A DNA stretch of 64,000 nucleotides, from positions 116,286-180,285 of the forward strand of contig CAWKBS010000013.1 in assembly GCA_963847985.1 (NCBI GenBank), in the 5' to 3' direction. Made by a program: the position numbers and the translations under genes. The notes beneath the pieces were generated by a model. That model searched no databases, was not told where the DNA came from, and saw only the letters and a list, made by a program, of their open reading frames with translations. Of this stretch, positions 20,844 through 28,801 are shown piece after piece. Source of the stretch: JAIBJN01 sp963847985 (GTDB lineage Bacteria; Actinomycetota; Thermoleophilia; Gaiellales; Gaiellaceae). Every line of letters begins with the position of its first letter. Within the stretch, counting starts at the first letter, position 1.

Positions 20844-23360
20844 TCAGACCTCTTCCGCCTCGTCCTCCCTCGCCACGATCTCCTCGACCAGGCCCTGGAA
20901 CTCGGCCTCGAGCGCCGCGCTGTCCTCCGGCGTCTTTCCCTCCGCGAAGATATGCACGAGGGGCTCGTCGGGATCCGGCAGCACCTGCGCCCAGCCGCGC
21001 TGGTCGTAGACCTTGATCCCGTCGGTCACGTCCACCTCCATCCCCTTCGTCCGCTCGGTGAGGATGCGCATGACGGCGCCCTTGCGGGCCCAGGGGCACC
21101 GAACCTGCCTGTGCACGACCGCCGACTCCGGCAGCTCGCCGACGATCTCCGAGAGCGGTCGGTCCGTCGGCGCGAGCAACTCGAGGAGCTTGCAGAGGCT
21201 CGCCATCCCGTCGTAGGCGGGCACGAACTCCGGGAACACGAAGCCGCCGCCGACCGAGCCGGCGAAGATGACGCCGTCGCCGGCCGCCGCCAGCGTCAGC
21301 GCCGAGAGGGAATGCGGCGTCCGCTCCACCTCGAGCTCCGTGCCCTCGACGAGCTGCTCGACGAGGCTCGTGACCGTCGTCGGGAAGGCCAGGCGCCCAC
21401 GCTTCCCGTCCGAGGCGAGCAGGCGCAGGAAGAGCAGCAGCTCCTGCTCGACCGGTACCTCGCGAGCCCGGTCGTCGATGAGGAAGATGCGCTCCGCGGC
21501 CGGGTCGAGGACGGCGCCCAGGTCGGCGCCCACCGCCTCCACCAGACGCTTCGCCTGCCCGAGCGACTCGGCCAGCGTGGCCGTCTCGCCGGCCTGTCGC
21601 CGCTCGCTGACATACGCGTGCGAGGAGACCGCCTCGACGTCGAGCGCGCCCAGGACCTGCGGCAGCACGAGCGACGCCGCCGAGAACGCGTAGTCGACGA
21701 CGATGCGAAAACGTCGGCTGCGGATGGCCTCGCGGTCGAGCGCGGCGACGAGATCCGCCACGTAGGTCTCCGCCGTCCGGGCCGAGTAGTTGATCTCCCC
21801 CACCTCGCCCCAGGACGCGCGCCTGAACTCCTGGCGCGAGAAGTGCTTGTCGATCTCCTTGACGAGGGCGGGCGTGGCCGGCGTTCCGGGCGGCTCGAAG
21901 ATGCGGATCTGGACGACCTCCGGGTCGTTCGGGCTCGGCTGGACGTGGATGCCGGCGTCGAAGCCCTCCGTCTTCAGGAAGTGGCGGTTGACGGCGGCCG
22001 GCATCACCTGGAGATCGGTCGCGTGGACGCCCGCCGAGTTGACGCCCGCGATGAGCGCGCGCCGGATCAGCCGGCACGAGGCCGACGCTGCGCGGCTCGT
22101 GACCAGCCGGTCGCCGCGGTCGAGGGCGGTGCCGAGCGCGAGCCCGAGGCGAAGCGCGGTCTCGGGCGTGAGGTCGACGTCGATCCGTCCGGAGACGCCG
22201 TCCAGCCCGATCAGGCGGGAGGAGAGCCGCGACTCCCAGATGAGGTTCCGGTCGACGAGCGAGCCCGACTCCACCTCCTTGAACGGATAGATGCGGACGC
22301 CCGGCATGACGACGCTCTCCTCGCCGATCGTGCAGTTGTCGCCGACCGCGACCCCCTCGTGCAAGCGCGTGTGCGGGCGCAGGTCGCACGCGCGGCCAAC
22401 GATCGCGCCCTCGACGACGGCGCTGCGGCCGATCGAGGTCGAGGCGTCGACGACGGACCGCGCGGTGCGGGCATGGTCGCCCAGAGTGACGCTCGGCATC
22501 AGCACGGAGTACGGGCCCACCGACGCGCGCGGCGCAATCCGGCAGTAGTTGCCGATGAAGGCCGGCGCCTCGACCGCCTCGAGGTCTTCGAGGCCGACCC
22601 CCTCCCCCACCCAGACGTTGCCGCGCAGGCGGATCCCCGGGATGCTGAGCCGCACCTTCTCGTCGAGCGCGTCGAAGTTCGCCTGCCGGTACTGGTCGAG
22701 GTTGCCGATGTCCTGCCAGTAGCCGTCGCAAACGAAGCCGTAGAGCGGCTTCCCCATCTCGAGCAAGAGCGGGAAGAGCTCCTTTGAGAAGTCGTAGGGC
22801 GTGTCGGTCGGGACGTGGCGCAGGACCTCCGGCTCGAGCACGTAGATCCCCGTGTTGATCGTGTCGGTGAACACCTGGCCCCAGCTCGGCTTCTCGAGGA
22901 AGCGCTCGATGCGGCCGTCCTCGTCCGTGACGACGATGCCGAACTCGAGCGGGTTCGGAACGCTCTTCAACCCGATCGTCACCAGGGCGCCGCGCTCCTT
23001 GTGGAAGCGGACGAGCGCGCCCAGGTCGATGTCGCAGAGCGCGTCGCCCGAGATGACGAGGAACGTCTCGCCCAGCGCCTCCTCGGCGAGCTTCACGGAG
23101 CCGGCGGTGCCCGCGGGCGATTCCTCCACGGAGTAGCGGACGGAGACGCCGTAGGCCTCGCCGTCGCCGAAGTAGCCGCGGATCGCCTGCGGCATGAAGG
23201 CGAGCGTGACGACGACGTCGTCGAAGCCGTGCTCGCGGAGGAGGTCGAGGATGTGCTCCATGCAGGGCTTGCCGACGATCGGGACCATCGGCTTCGGCTG
23301 GTTCGAGGTCAGCGGGCGCAGGCGGGTGCCCTCGCCGCCGGCCATGACGACGGCCTTCAC
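20844..23360 (-). CDS. sugar-1-phosphate nucleotidyltransferase (ManC/GlmU-like) fused to a phosphohexomutase-like domain
   Basis: 838 residues. Residues 1-235: nucleotidyltransferase with 'MAGGEGTRLRPLT' and 'KPMVPIVGKP'. About 245-370: left-handed beta-helix hexapeptide repeats. About 380-820: homology to phosphomannomutase/phosphoglucomutase, as in the mannose-1-phosphate guanylyltransferase fusion of actinobacteria. The mutase motifs look degraded: no T-A-S-H-N-P serine loop is visible, the metal loop D-x-D-x-D-R reads D-P-A-A-E-R, and the sugar loop G-E-x-S-G-H reads G-S-V-G-G-G. Likely makes GDP-mannose or a related NDP-sugar, with a non-catalytic mutase half. GTG overlaps the preceding stop (GTGA). 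Confidence 0.78.
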   Translation of the reverse strand: MKAVVMAGGEGTRLRPLTSNQPKPMVPIVGKPCMEHILDLLREHGFDDVVVTLAFMPQAIRGYFGDGEAYGVSVRYSVEESPAGTAGSVKLAEEALGETFLVISGDALCDIDLGALVRFHKERGALVTIGLKSVPNPLEFGIVVTDEDGRIERFLEKPSWGQVFTDTINTGIYVLEPEVLRHVPTDTPYDFSKELFPLLLEMGKPLYGFVCDGYWQDIGNLDQYRQANFDALDEKVRLSIPGIRLRGNVWVGEGVGLEDLEAVEAPAFIGNYCRIAPRASVGPYSVLMPSVTLGDHARTARSVVDASTSIGRSAVVEGAIVGRACDLRPHTRLHEGVAVGDNCTIGEESVVMPGVRIYPFKEVESGSLVDRNLIWESRLSSRLIGLDGVSGRIDVDLTPETALRLGLALGTALDRGDRLVTSRAASASCRLIRRALIAGVNSAGVHATDLQVMPAAVNRHFLKTEGFDAGIHVQPSPNDPEVVQIRIFEPPGTPATPALVKEIDKHFSRQEFRRASWGEVGEINYSARTAETYVADLVAALDREAIRSRRFRIVVDYAFSAASLVLPQVLGALDVEAVSSHAYVSERRQAGETATLAESLGQAKRLVEAVGADLGAVLDPAAERIFLIDDRAREVPVEQELLLFLRLLASDGKRGRLAFPTTVTSLVEQLVEGTELEVERTPHSLSALTLAAAGDGVIFAGSVGGGFVFPEFVPAYDGMASLCKLLELLAPTDRPLSEIVGELPESAVVHRQVRCPWARKGAVMRILTERTKGMEVDVTDGIKVYDQRGWAQVLPDPDEPLVHIFAEGKTPEDSAALEAEFQGLVEEIVAREDEAEEV

Positions 23361-23908
23361 CGCTTCACCGACCGGAGGGCGCGCGCGATATAGAAGACGG
23401 CGGCGAGGACGGCCAGGCCCACGCCGATCCAGAAGAGCCAGAGCGGCCACTCCGTTCCCTCGTCGGAGGCGATGACGCCGACGATGGCGGCGTAGAGCAG
23501 CCACGTCGACGCCTTGCCGAGCGTCGAGACGGAGAAGTCGTAGCCCCGGTCCTTGACGAGGCCGAAGCCGCCCATCAGGAGCACGTCGCGGCCGAGCACG
23601 ATCACCAGCGCGATCCACGGCAGGCGCCCGTCGAGGCAGAGGAGGAGCACGGCCGCGTCGATCATCAGGCGGTCGGCGAGAGGGTCGGCGAACTTGCCGA
23701 ACTCGGACTCGACGTGCCAGCGGCGCGCGAGGTACCCGTCGACCTGGTCGGTCAGCGCCGCCGCCGCGAAGAGCGCGGCCAGCCCGTAGCTGCCCTCCCC
23801 GTCTGTTTCGAGCATCAGGACGACGAACACCGGGATGGCGAGGAGGCGCAGGACCGTGAGCGCATTCGGAAGCTGTGCCAGCGGTGCGGAGACCACGCGT
23901 GTCGCCAT
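23357..23908 (-). CDS. CDP-alcohol phosphatidyltransferase (PgsA-like)
   Basis: 183-residue integral membrane enzyme with about five helices. The complete family motif D-x2-D-G-x2-A-R-x8-G-x3-D-x3-D is present ('TDQVDGYLARR...EFGKFADPLADRL'). It would join CDP-diacylglycerol to an alcohol such as glycerol-3-phosphate or inositol phosphate; the specific alcohol is not readable. ATG 23908 follows TACCAT by eleven bases. It is the first gene of an operon with the nucleotidyltransferase fusion (GTGA overlap). That pairing suggests phospholipid plus sugar supply for cell-envelope lipids, such as mannosylated phosphatidylinositol, as inference. Confidence 0.85.
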   Translation of the reverse strand: MATRVVSAPLAQLPNALTVLRLLAIPVFVVLMLETDGEGSYGLAALFAAAALTDQVDGYLARRWHVESEFGKFADPLADRLMIDAAVLLLCLDGRLPWIALVIVLGRDVLLMGGFGLVKDRGYDFSVSTLGKASTWLLYAAIVGVIASDEGTEWPLWLFWIGVGLAVLAAVFYIARALRSVKR

Positions 23909-23919
23909 GCTCGGACCGA

Positions 23920-23929
23920 ATGGTAACGT
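23920..23929. promoter_or_regulatory. overlapping divergent -10 elements (TACCAT minus / TAACGT plus)
   Basis: ATGGTAACGT read forward contains TAACGT (23924-23929), seven bases before ATG 23937. Read in reverse it contains TACCAT (23925-23920), eleven bases before ATG 23908. The two hexamers share a TA step, so one melted region could serve both directions. Confidence 0.5.
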
Positions 23930-23936
23930 CGCCGCG

Positions 23937-24948
23937 ATGCCCGCCTCGCTCCGGCTCCCGGGGTTCGTCAACACGCACAGCCACGCGTTCCAGCGAGCCC
24001 TCCGCGGGAAGGTCGAGGGCGGCGACTTCTGGGCGTGGCGCGAGTCCATGTTGGACGTGTCCCGGGGTCTGACCCCTGGCCATGTCCGTTCGAGCTACGC
24101 GGCGGCGTACGCGGAGATGCGGGCGGCCGGGTACACGGCGGTCGGCGAGTTCCATTACGTCGGGCTCGCAGAGGCGGAGGCGGCCGTCGAGGCCGCGCGG
24201 GTGGCGGGCGTCGAGCTCGTGCTCCTCCTCGCCGCTTACGGCCGCGGGGGCATCGACCGGTTCCGGCAGGACTCAGTGGCCGACTACCTGCGTCAGGTCG
24301 AGTCGCTGCGGGAGAAGGGCGCCCGCGTCGGGCTCGCCCCCCACTCCGTCCGCGCCTGTCCACGCGACTGGCTCGAGGAGATCGGCCGCTACGCCGAGCG
24401 CGAGGGCCTCGTCCTCCACGTCCATGCCGACGAGCAGCCGCGCGAGATCGAGGAGTGCCTCGCCGAGCACGGGCTCCGCCCGATCGCGCTTCTCGCCGAG
24501 GCCGGGTGCCTTGGCCCGCGGACGACCGTCGTCCATGCGACGCACGCCGACGAGCGCGAGCTCGACCTCCTCGCCGAGCACGGCGCCGGCGTCTGCCTCT
24601 GCCCCACCACCGAGGCGAACCTCGGCGACGGCTTCCCGCCGCTCGCCGGCCTGCTCGAGCGGGGGATCCCGCTCTGCATCGGCTCCGACTCGAACGTCAG
24701 GATCGACCCGCTCGAGGAGCTGCGCGAGCTCGAGGGCATCGCCCGCCGGCAGCAGCTGCGCCGCAACGTGATCCCGGTCGAGCGCTTGCTGGTGATCGGC
24801 TCGGCCGGCGGCGCGCGGGCACTCGGGCTCGACGCCTGGCCGGAGCGTCGAGGTCGACCTGGCGCACCGCTCCCTCGCGGGTGTCGAGCCCGCCGACCTC
24901 CCCGCCGCGCTCGTGCACGGCTGCGGCGCGGACGTCCTCGCCGGCTAG
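23937..24948 (+). pseudogene. hutF: HutF-like formimidoylglutamate deiminase / amidohydrolase, one-base frameshift
   Basis: Amidohydrolase-fold deaminase. Visible: H-S-H in 'FVNTHSHAFQRAL', 'DFWAWRESM', 'AAGYTAVGEFHYV', 'LHVHADE', 'VHATHAD' and 'IGSDSN', which is the HutF pattern (N-formimino-glutamate to N-formylglutamate in histidine breakdown). The frame is good to 'LDAWP' at about 24840; beyond that only the next frame continues sensibly ('VEVDLAHRSLAGVEPADLPAALVHGCGADVLAG') to TAG 24946-24948. One extra base near 24840-24846 explains this. The end meets the convergent proC stop exactly (CTAG). Lacks the N-terminal beta domain of typical HutF and has no hut neighbours. Either an assembly error or a damaged gene. 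Confidence 0.75.
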
Positions 24949-25763
24949 CCCGCGGCCAGTTCTTTCGAGCGTTCCATCGCCGCCTGGATCGCGTTCAGGA
25001 AGGCGGCGCGCACGCCCGCCTGCTCCAGCTCACGGATGGCCGCGATCGTCGTCCCGCCCGGCGAGGTGACCGCCTCGCGAAGCTCGACCGGGTGCATGCC
25101 CTCGTCGCGGAGGAGCTTCGCCGTCCCCAGCATCGTCTGGACGACGAGGTCGGTCGAGATCTCCCGCGAGAGGCCGAGGAGAATCCCGGCCTCGATCATG
25201 GACTCGGCGAGGAGGGCGAAGTACGCGGGCCCCGATCCGGAGACCGCGGTGACGGCGTCCATGTACGGCTCGTCGACGCGCACGACGCGCCCGACGCTCG
25301 AGAGCACCTCCTCGGCCCGCGCGAGGTGCTCCTCGCCCGCATGGGCGCCGGCGCAGATCCCGGCCATTCCCTCGTGGACGGTCATCGGCGTGTTCGGCAT
25401 GGCCCGGACGACGGGCACCTCCGCCTCCAGGTGCCGTTCGATGAACGCGGTCGGGATCGCGGCGACGATCGACACGACCGTCTGCTCCGGCGTCACGGAG
25501 CCGCCGATGTCGGCCAGCAACCCTTCGATGTCCTGCGGCTTGACGCCGATGACGACGATGCCCGCGCCCTCGACTGCCTCGGCGTTGGCTAGCGTCGTCC
25601 GGACACCGTGGCGCTCGGCGAGCTCGTCCAGCCGCTCCTGGTGACGGGTGGTGGCGACGATCTCTCCCGGTTCGCGCCAGCCCGAGGAGATCACCCCGGC
25701 GATCAGAGCCTCGGCGGCCTTCCCGGCTCCGAGGATTGCGAGCGTGCGTCCGGCGTCCGGCAT
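24945..25763 (-). CDS. proC: pyrroline-5-carboxylate reductase
   Basis: 272 residues; last step of proline synthesis, reducing P5C with NADPH. Rossmann start 'LAILGAGKAAEALIAG', then 'VIGVKPQDIEGLL', 'VRAMPNTPMTVHEGM', and the C-terminal substrate and dimer region 'AVTAVSGSGPAYFALL' and 'LREAVTSPGGTT'. ATG at 25763 is seven bases after TAGGGT, so probably leaderless. Single gene, convergent with the hutF-like gene and downstream of nothing obvious. Confidence 0.95.
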   Translation of the reverse strand: MPDAGRTLAILGAGKAAEALIAGVISSGWREPGEIVATTRHQERLDELAERHGVRTTLANAEAVEGAGIVVIGVKPQDIEGLLADIGGSVTPEQTVVSIVAAIPTAFIERHLEAEVPVVRAMPNTPMTVHEGMAGICAGAHAGEEHLARAEEVLSSVGRVVRVDEPYMDAVTAVSGSGPAYFALLAESMIEAGILLGLSREISTDLVVQTMLGTAKLLRDEGMHPVELREAVTSPGGTTIAAIRELEQAGVRAAFLNAIQAAMERSKELAAG

Positions 25764-25770
25764 CGCGCGA

Positions 25771-25776
25771 ACCCTA
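25771..25776 (-). promoter_or_regulatory. -10 element TAGGGT of proC, leaderless
   Basis: Seven bases before the proC ATG with no Shine-Dalgarno sequence between. Confidence 0.5.
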
Positions 25777-25793
25777 CCGCGCGGCGCGAGGCG

Positions 25794-26207
25794 CTACATC
25801 TTCGCTTCGACGCCGAGCAGCCCGTCGATCGACTGGTCGTACCGGTAGCGGTCGTACCCCTTGCCGCCGTTCACGTGGTCGTGGCGCCCGTCGCGGGCCC
25901 ACAGCCAGTCGGCGCCGGCGCCGCCCTGGAGGACGTCGATCCCGCTGTCCCCCTGAATGCGATCGTCTCCGGGCCCACCGCGGAGGACGTCGTTCCCGGA
26001 GTTGCCGCCGATCGTGTCGTTCCCGCCGAGCCCGCAGACGACGTCGTTCCCCGCAGTTCCCTTCAGGAGGTCGGGGCCGGCCGTTCCCGTGATCGTGCAC
26101 GGGCGCGAGAGGTTGGGCCTGTGACCGGACGCGACGTACGGCTGCACGGCGACCGCGACCGCGAGGCCGAAGAAGGCGAGCCCCAGGACGAGGACGCGAA
26201 CGCGCAT
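25794..26207 (-). CDS. secreted RTX-type calcium-binding repeat protein
   Basis: 137 residues. N-terminal hydrophobic segment (about 2-22) acts as signal peptide or anchor. After 'CTITGTAGPDLLKGTAGNDVV' come RTX nonapeptides ('GLGGNDTIG', 'GNSGNDVLR', 'GGPGDDRIQ', 'GDSGIDVLQ', 'GGAGADWLW') that form a calcium-bound parallel beta-roll. No catalytic domain, so it is probably a small secreted or surface calcium-binding protein. The sulfatase tail at 2841 has related units. ATG 26207 is preferred over an in-frame start 11 codons upstream; neither has a clear ribosome-binding site. Confidence 0.72.
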   Translation of the reverse strand: MRVRVLVLGLAFFGLAVAVAVQPYVASGHRPNLSRPCTITGTAGPDLLKGTAGNDVVCGLGGNDTIGGNSGNDVLRGGPGDDRIQGDSGIDVLQGGAGADWLWARDGRHDHVNGGKGYDRYRYDQSIDGLLGVEAKM

Positions 26208-26261
26208 GACCCGTCCATCGGCCGTTGCACCGATCGGCACGATCCCTCGCGTGAGCGACGC

Positions 26262-27159
26262 TCAGAACCGGTGTCTCAGCGAGAGAACGGTGCGGACGTA
26301 GAGACGCGTCTCGCCGTAGAGCCCGTGCTGGCGCACGGCCTTCGGCCCCTGGTAGTAGGCAGCGAGGGCGAGACGCCGGTTCCCGTTGAACTCGCGCAGG
26401 ACGTGGCGGAGGTAGAGAATGCCGACCCGGATGCCTCCCCGGGCCGACCGGGTGTAGTTCTTCCCGGCCAGCACGTTCTCGACAAAACGCCACGTCCCCG
26501 GCATCACCTGCATCACGCCCCACGCGCCGGTCGACGACGTGACGTTCCAGTGGAATCCCGACTCCATCCAGGCGACGGCCCGGACGAGCTTAGGGCTGAC
26601 GCCGTAGTGACGTGCCCAGTAGCCGAGCATCGCACGCACCTTCGTCCGGCTCGCTCCGGGCCCGACGGCCGCGGGACCGCCGTGCCCGCCGGCCAGGGCC
26701 AGCGTCGTCGCGGGGCCGACGATTCCGTCCGCGGCGAGCGCGGTAGCCGCCTGGAAGCGCCGAACGGCTCGTTGGGTCGCACCTCCGTAGATCCCGTCGA
26801 TGCCGACCCGGAGTCCCGCGACGATGGAGCAGAAACTGGACGACCGAGACGTCCAGCCCGACCATGCCGCGGCGGATCTGCCGCTTCCCGAGGAGCGGAC
26901 GGCCGAGCCGGCCGAGACGCGACCGCGTCTGGGGCCCCGCGACGCCGTCGACGAGGATCCCTTCCCGCCGCTGGAGTGTGCGCACCGCCCGCTTCGTCTG
27001 TGGCCCGGCGATGCCGTCGATGGGCCCGCCGTAGAGCCCCTTCGCGCGCAGGGCGACCTGGGTGCCCGCGACGTGCGGGTCCAGGACCGCTTGCACCGGC
27101 GCGGCCGCCGCGAGGGCGACCAGCACGGATGCGAACGCCACGTACCTTCCGGTTCGCAT
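26262..27159 (-). pseudogene. peptidoglycan-binding + lytic transglycosylase (SLT) protein, one-base frameshift
   Basis: Signal peptide (MRTGRYVAFASVLVALAAAAP), then a first peptidoglycan-binding unit ('GLYGGPIDGIAGPQTKRAVRTLQRREG'). A second unit follows whose first half ends in frame 1 ('LDVSVVQFLLHRRG') and resumes one base later ('GLRVGIDGIYGGATQRAVRRFQAATALAADGIVGP'). A C-terminal SLT domain comes last, with catalytic Glu in 'AWMESGFHWNV' and 'GAWGVMQVMPGTW'. The phase change is near 26813-26818; total length is 3n+1, so one extra base. ATG 27159 has AAGGA nine bases upstream. Without the shift it would be a ~298-residue exported muramidase. Assembly error or recent inactivation. Confidence 0.75.
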
Positions 27160-27540
27160 GCAGGGTCCTTGGCCCCTGCACTCCGGATTCCTGCCTCGCG
27201 CGATCGGGAGCCGCGGCCGGTGCGGAGCCACCCCAGGAACAGGTAAGCGGGCCCTACCCCCTTGGCCTAGGGAGGCCCGCTCACCCGGGTGGGACGCGGC
27301 ATCGAGCTGCATCCCGGCGACACACGACCTGCGGCCGAATCGCGCGCCGCCCTGCGGAGGATAGCGATCGTCGCGTGCGCAAGTCGATCCGCGTCCACCG
27401 GGCCCGGTCCATAGGAGCGGGAGGCCTGCCTTGCCGGCGTCCCCCCGCATGAGAGCTCCCGCTGCGCAACCGACGACGTTCAGGCGACGTTGACGGCGCG
27501 GCGGAGAACAAGGCCGACTCTAACGGCCCCGCTGTAAGTG
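27160..27540 (-). other. long structured 5' region of the transglycosylase gene
   Basis: About 380 bases without a supported gene. On the minus strand a 12-bp stem pairs 27285-27274 with 27253-27242 (GGTGAGCGGGCC / GGCCCGCTTACC). Its single non-Watson-Crick pair is G.U on this strand but A.C on the other, which favours a structured minus-strand RNA. TAGAGT near 27520 could be the -10. A riboswitch is possible, but I cannot match a class. Confidence 0.4.
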
Positions 27541-27651
27541 TGCTGTAAAGGTTTTCCCGGCGTCCGCTCACATCCCTGCCGGAGGCTTGGCCCGTTCGTG
27601 ACGAAGATCACTGGCCCTCCTGCCGGGATGCGCCGGCCGAGCCCACGAGTA

Positions 27652-27735
27652 GAACGAGGAAAGCCCCGGCTCGGATGGACGGGGCTTTCGCGTATCGGGG
27701 CGCCGAGACTTGAACTTCGGACCCTGGTCCCCAGA
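27652..27735 (-). pseudogene. tRNA-Pro 3' fragment with duplicated terminator
   Basis: Bases 27652-27715 repeat 28764-28823: terminator hairpin (here GAAAGCCCCG / CGGGGCTTTC at 27659-27689) plus the 3' part of tRNA-Pro (T-arm and acceptor 3' strand, about 27695-27735). The T-stem has mismatches, and the anticodon stem, D-arm and 5' acceptor strand are missing, so it cannot be a working tRNA. Together with the intact tRNA it brackets 1.1 kb with a single gene. Confidence 0.65.
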
Positions 27736-27829
27736 TAGTCCTATTCGGCCGGCCCACCGATCCATCCGGTAGCCGCGGCGGCCGACGAACGCTAACCGTC
27801 CCGGCCTGGCTTTCCCGCGCGACCGTTCG

Positions 27830-27861
27830 TACAGTGGTCCCTCGTTCCAGGATCGGAGGGG
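27830..27861 (+). promoter_or_regulatory. -10 (TACAGT) and ribosome-binding site
   Basis: TACAGT at 27830-27835 and GGAGGGG at 27855-27861, five bases before ATG 27866. A leadered promoter between the tRNA fragment and the repeat gene. Confidence 0.55.
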
Positions 27862-27865
27862 AATC

Positions 27866-28627
27866 ATGGGTACTGACCACGGACAGGCCGTGTCTGGGTC
27901 ATCGCTGCGCCGTTGGCGCGCGGTCGTCCTGCTCGCGGCCGGACTGGCGATCGGAGTCGCGATGACGGCGACGCCGGTCTCCGGCCACATCGGCTCGAGC
28001 GTTACGCATCTTTGGAATGCGCACATCAAGCCGAAGACGGATGCGCGTTACTACACGAAGGCGCGGGCGGACGCGCGCTACCTGCCTCGGGCGGCGAAGG
28101 CGGCCGACGCCGAGCTGCTGGACGGACTCAACTCAACCGCGTTCCTGGGCTCGGCCGCGAAGGCAGCCGACGCCGAGCTGCTGGACGGACTCAACTCGAC
28201 CGCGTTCCTGGGCTCGGCCGCGAAGGCAGCCGACGCCGAGCTGCTGGACGGACTCAACTCGACCGAGCTCATCCGGGGAAACGGCCTGGCAGTCGGAAGA
28301 ACCGTCGACATCGCCGTCAACGCGTTCGCGCAGATCATCTCCGTCCCAGGCGTGCTGGTCCTGACGTACCAGTGCGCCGTCGGGGGTGGCACTCTCGTGC
28401 TCGCAAACGCGAGCGCCGACAGCATGAGCTTCGTGATCGAGATCGCCGGCAGCTCGTTCTTTCAGGAGCTCTCGGCGGGAAACGCGACCGAGCTGGGTCC
28501 TCCCGTCGTCGACTCGATCCACATTCAGGGCCACTCACCGTCAGCCGGTGTGGTGACAGCCGACGTCGGGGTCGCGCTCCGCGCGACCGACTGTCATACC
28601 CAGGCCCAGGTGGTGGTAACGCGGTAG
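27866..28627 (+). CDS. secreted protein with three near-identical 21-residue repeats
   Basis: 253 residues. Signal segment (about 17-40), then 'DARYYTKARADARYL' and three units of A-A-K-A-A-D-A-E-L-L-D-G-L-N-S-T-A-F-L-G-S, followed by a beta-rich C-terminal domain of about 115 residues. The D-A-R-Y-Y-T-K and A-D-x-E-L-L-D-G-x-x-S-T patterns resemble repeats of phage tail-fibre-like and surface proteins; function unknown. ATG 27866 has a strong Shine-Dalgarno. The gene is alone between a tRNA-Pro fragment and the intact tRNA-Pro, so it may have arrived by integration. C-terminal 'TDCHTQAQVVVTR' leaves no anchor. Confidence 0.7.
   Translation: MGTDHGQAVSGSSLRRWRAVVLLAAGLAIGVAMTATPVSGHIGSSVTHLWNAHIKPKTDARYYTKARADARYLPRAAKAADAELLDGLNSTAFLGSAAKAADAELLDGLNSTAFLGSAAKAADAELLDGLNSTELIRGNGLAVGRTVDIAVNAFAQIISVPGVLVLTYQCAVGGGTLVLANASADSMSFVIEIAGSSFFQELSAGNATELGPPVVDSIHIQGHSPSAGVVTADVGVALRATDCHTQAQVVVTR
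28091..28264 (+). repeat. three tandem 63-bp repeats (third truncated)
   Basis: Units start at 28091, 28154 and 28217; the third runs 48 bases before diverging. They are almost identical in nucleotide sequence, so the expansion is recent or being homogenised. Confidence 0.85.
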
Positions 28628-28770
28628 GACGAGGAAAACTTACGTCGATGAAACGGCGCGCACGCGCAGGTACTGCGTAACCCCGGCTCGGAGCCGCCGA
28701 GATCCGGGTCCGCCCACATAGCGCTGACCTTTCGGGTCCCCCGTTCCAAGACGGGAGACGCGAGAACGAG

Positions 28771-28796
28771 GAAAGCCCCGTTCGGACGGGGCTTTC
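28771..28796 (-). terminator. terminator of tRNA-Pro
   Basis: GAAAGCCCCGT-TCGG-ACGGGGCTTTC, 11-bp stem, immediately 3' of the tRNA on the minus strand. Confidence 0.8.
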
Positions 28797-28801
28797 GCGT
28801 A

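Noticed and set aside
24057..24086. Third copy of the CCGGGG hairpin repeat
   Set aside because: The match is loose and the bases encode a conserved HutF segment (R-G-L-T-P-G-H), so coding constraint explains it well enough.
20844..24155. One continuous minus-strand frame joining the nucleotidyltransferase fusion with sequence upstream
   Set aside because: The phosphatidyltransferase lies there in another frame, and GTG 23360 has a GTGA overlap with its stop. The upstream translation is low-complexity shadow.
23937..25592. Extended plus-strand frame of the hutF-like gene running through proC
   Set aside because: Beyond 24846 it has no homology and is antisense to proC; the correct end is in the next frame.
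27160..27450. Firm c-di-AMP riboswitch call before the transglycosylase
   Set aside because: Gene type fits, but the conserved core sequences could not be found by eye; kept only as a structured leader.
27695..27780. A second functional tRNA
   Set aside because: Only the 3' part resembles tRNA-Pro; the T-stem is mismatched and no D-arm or 5' acceptor strand can be formed.
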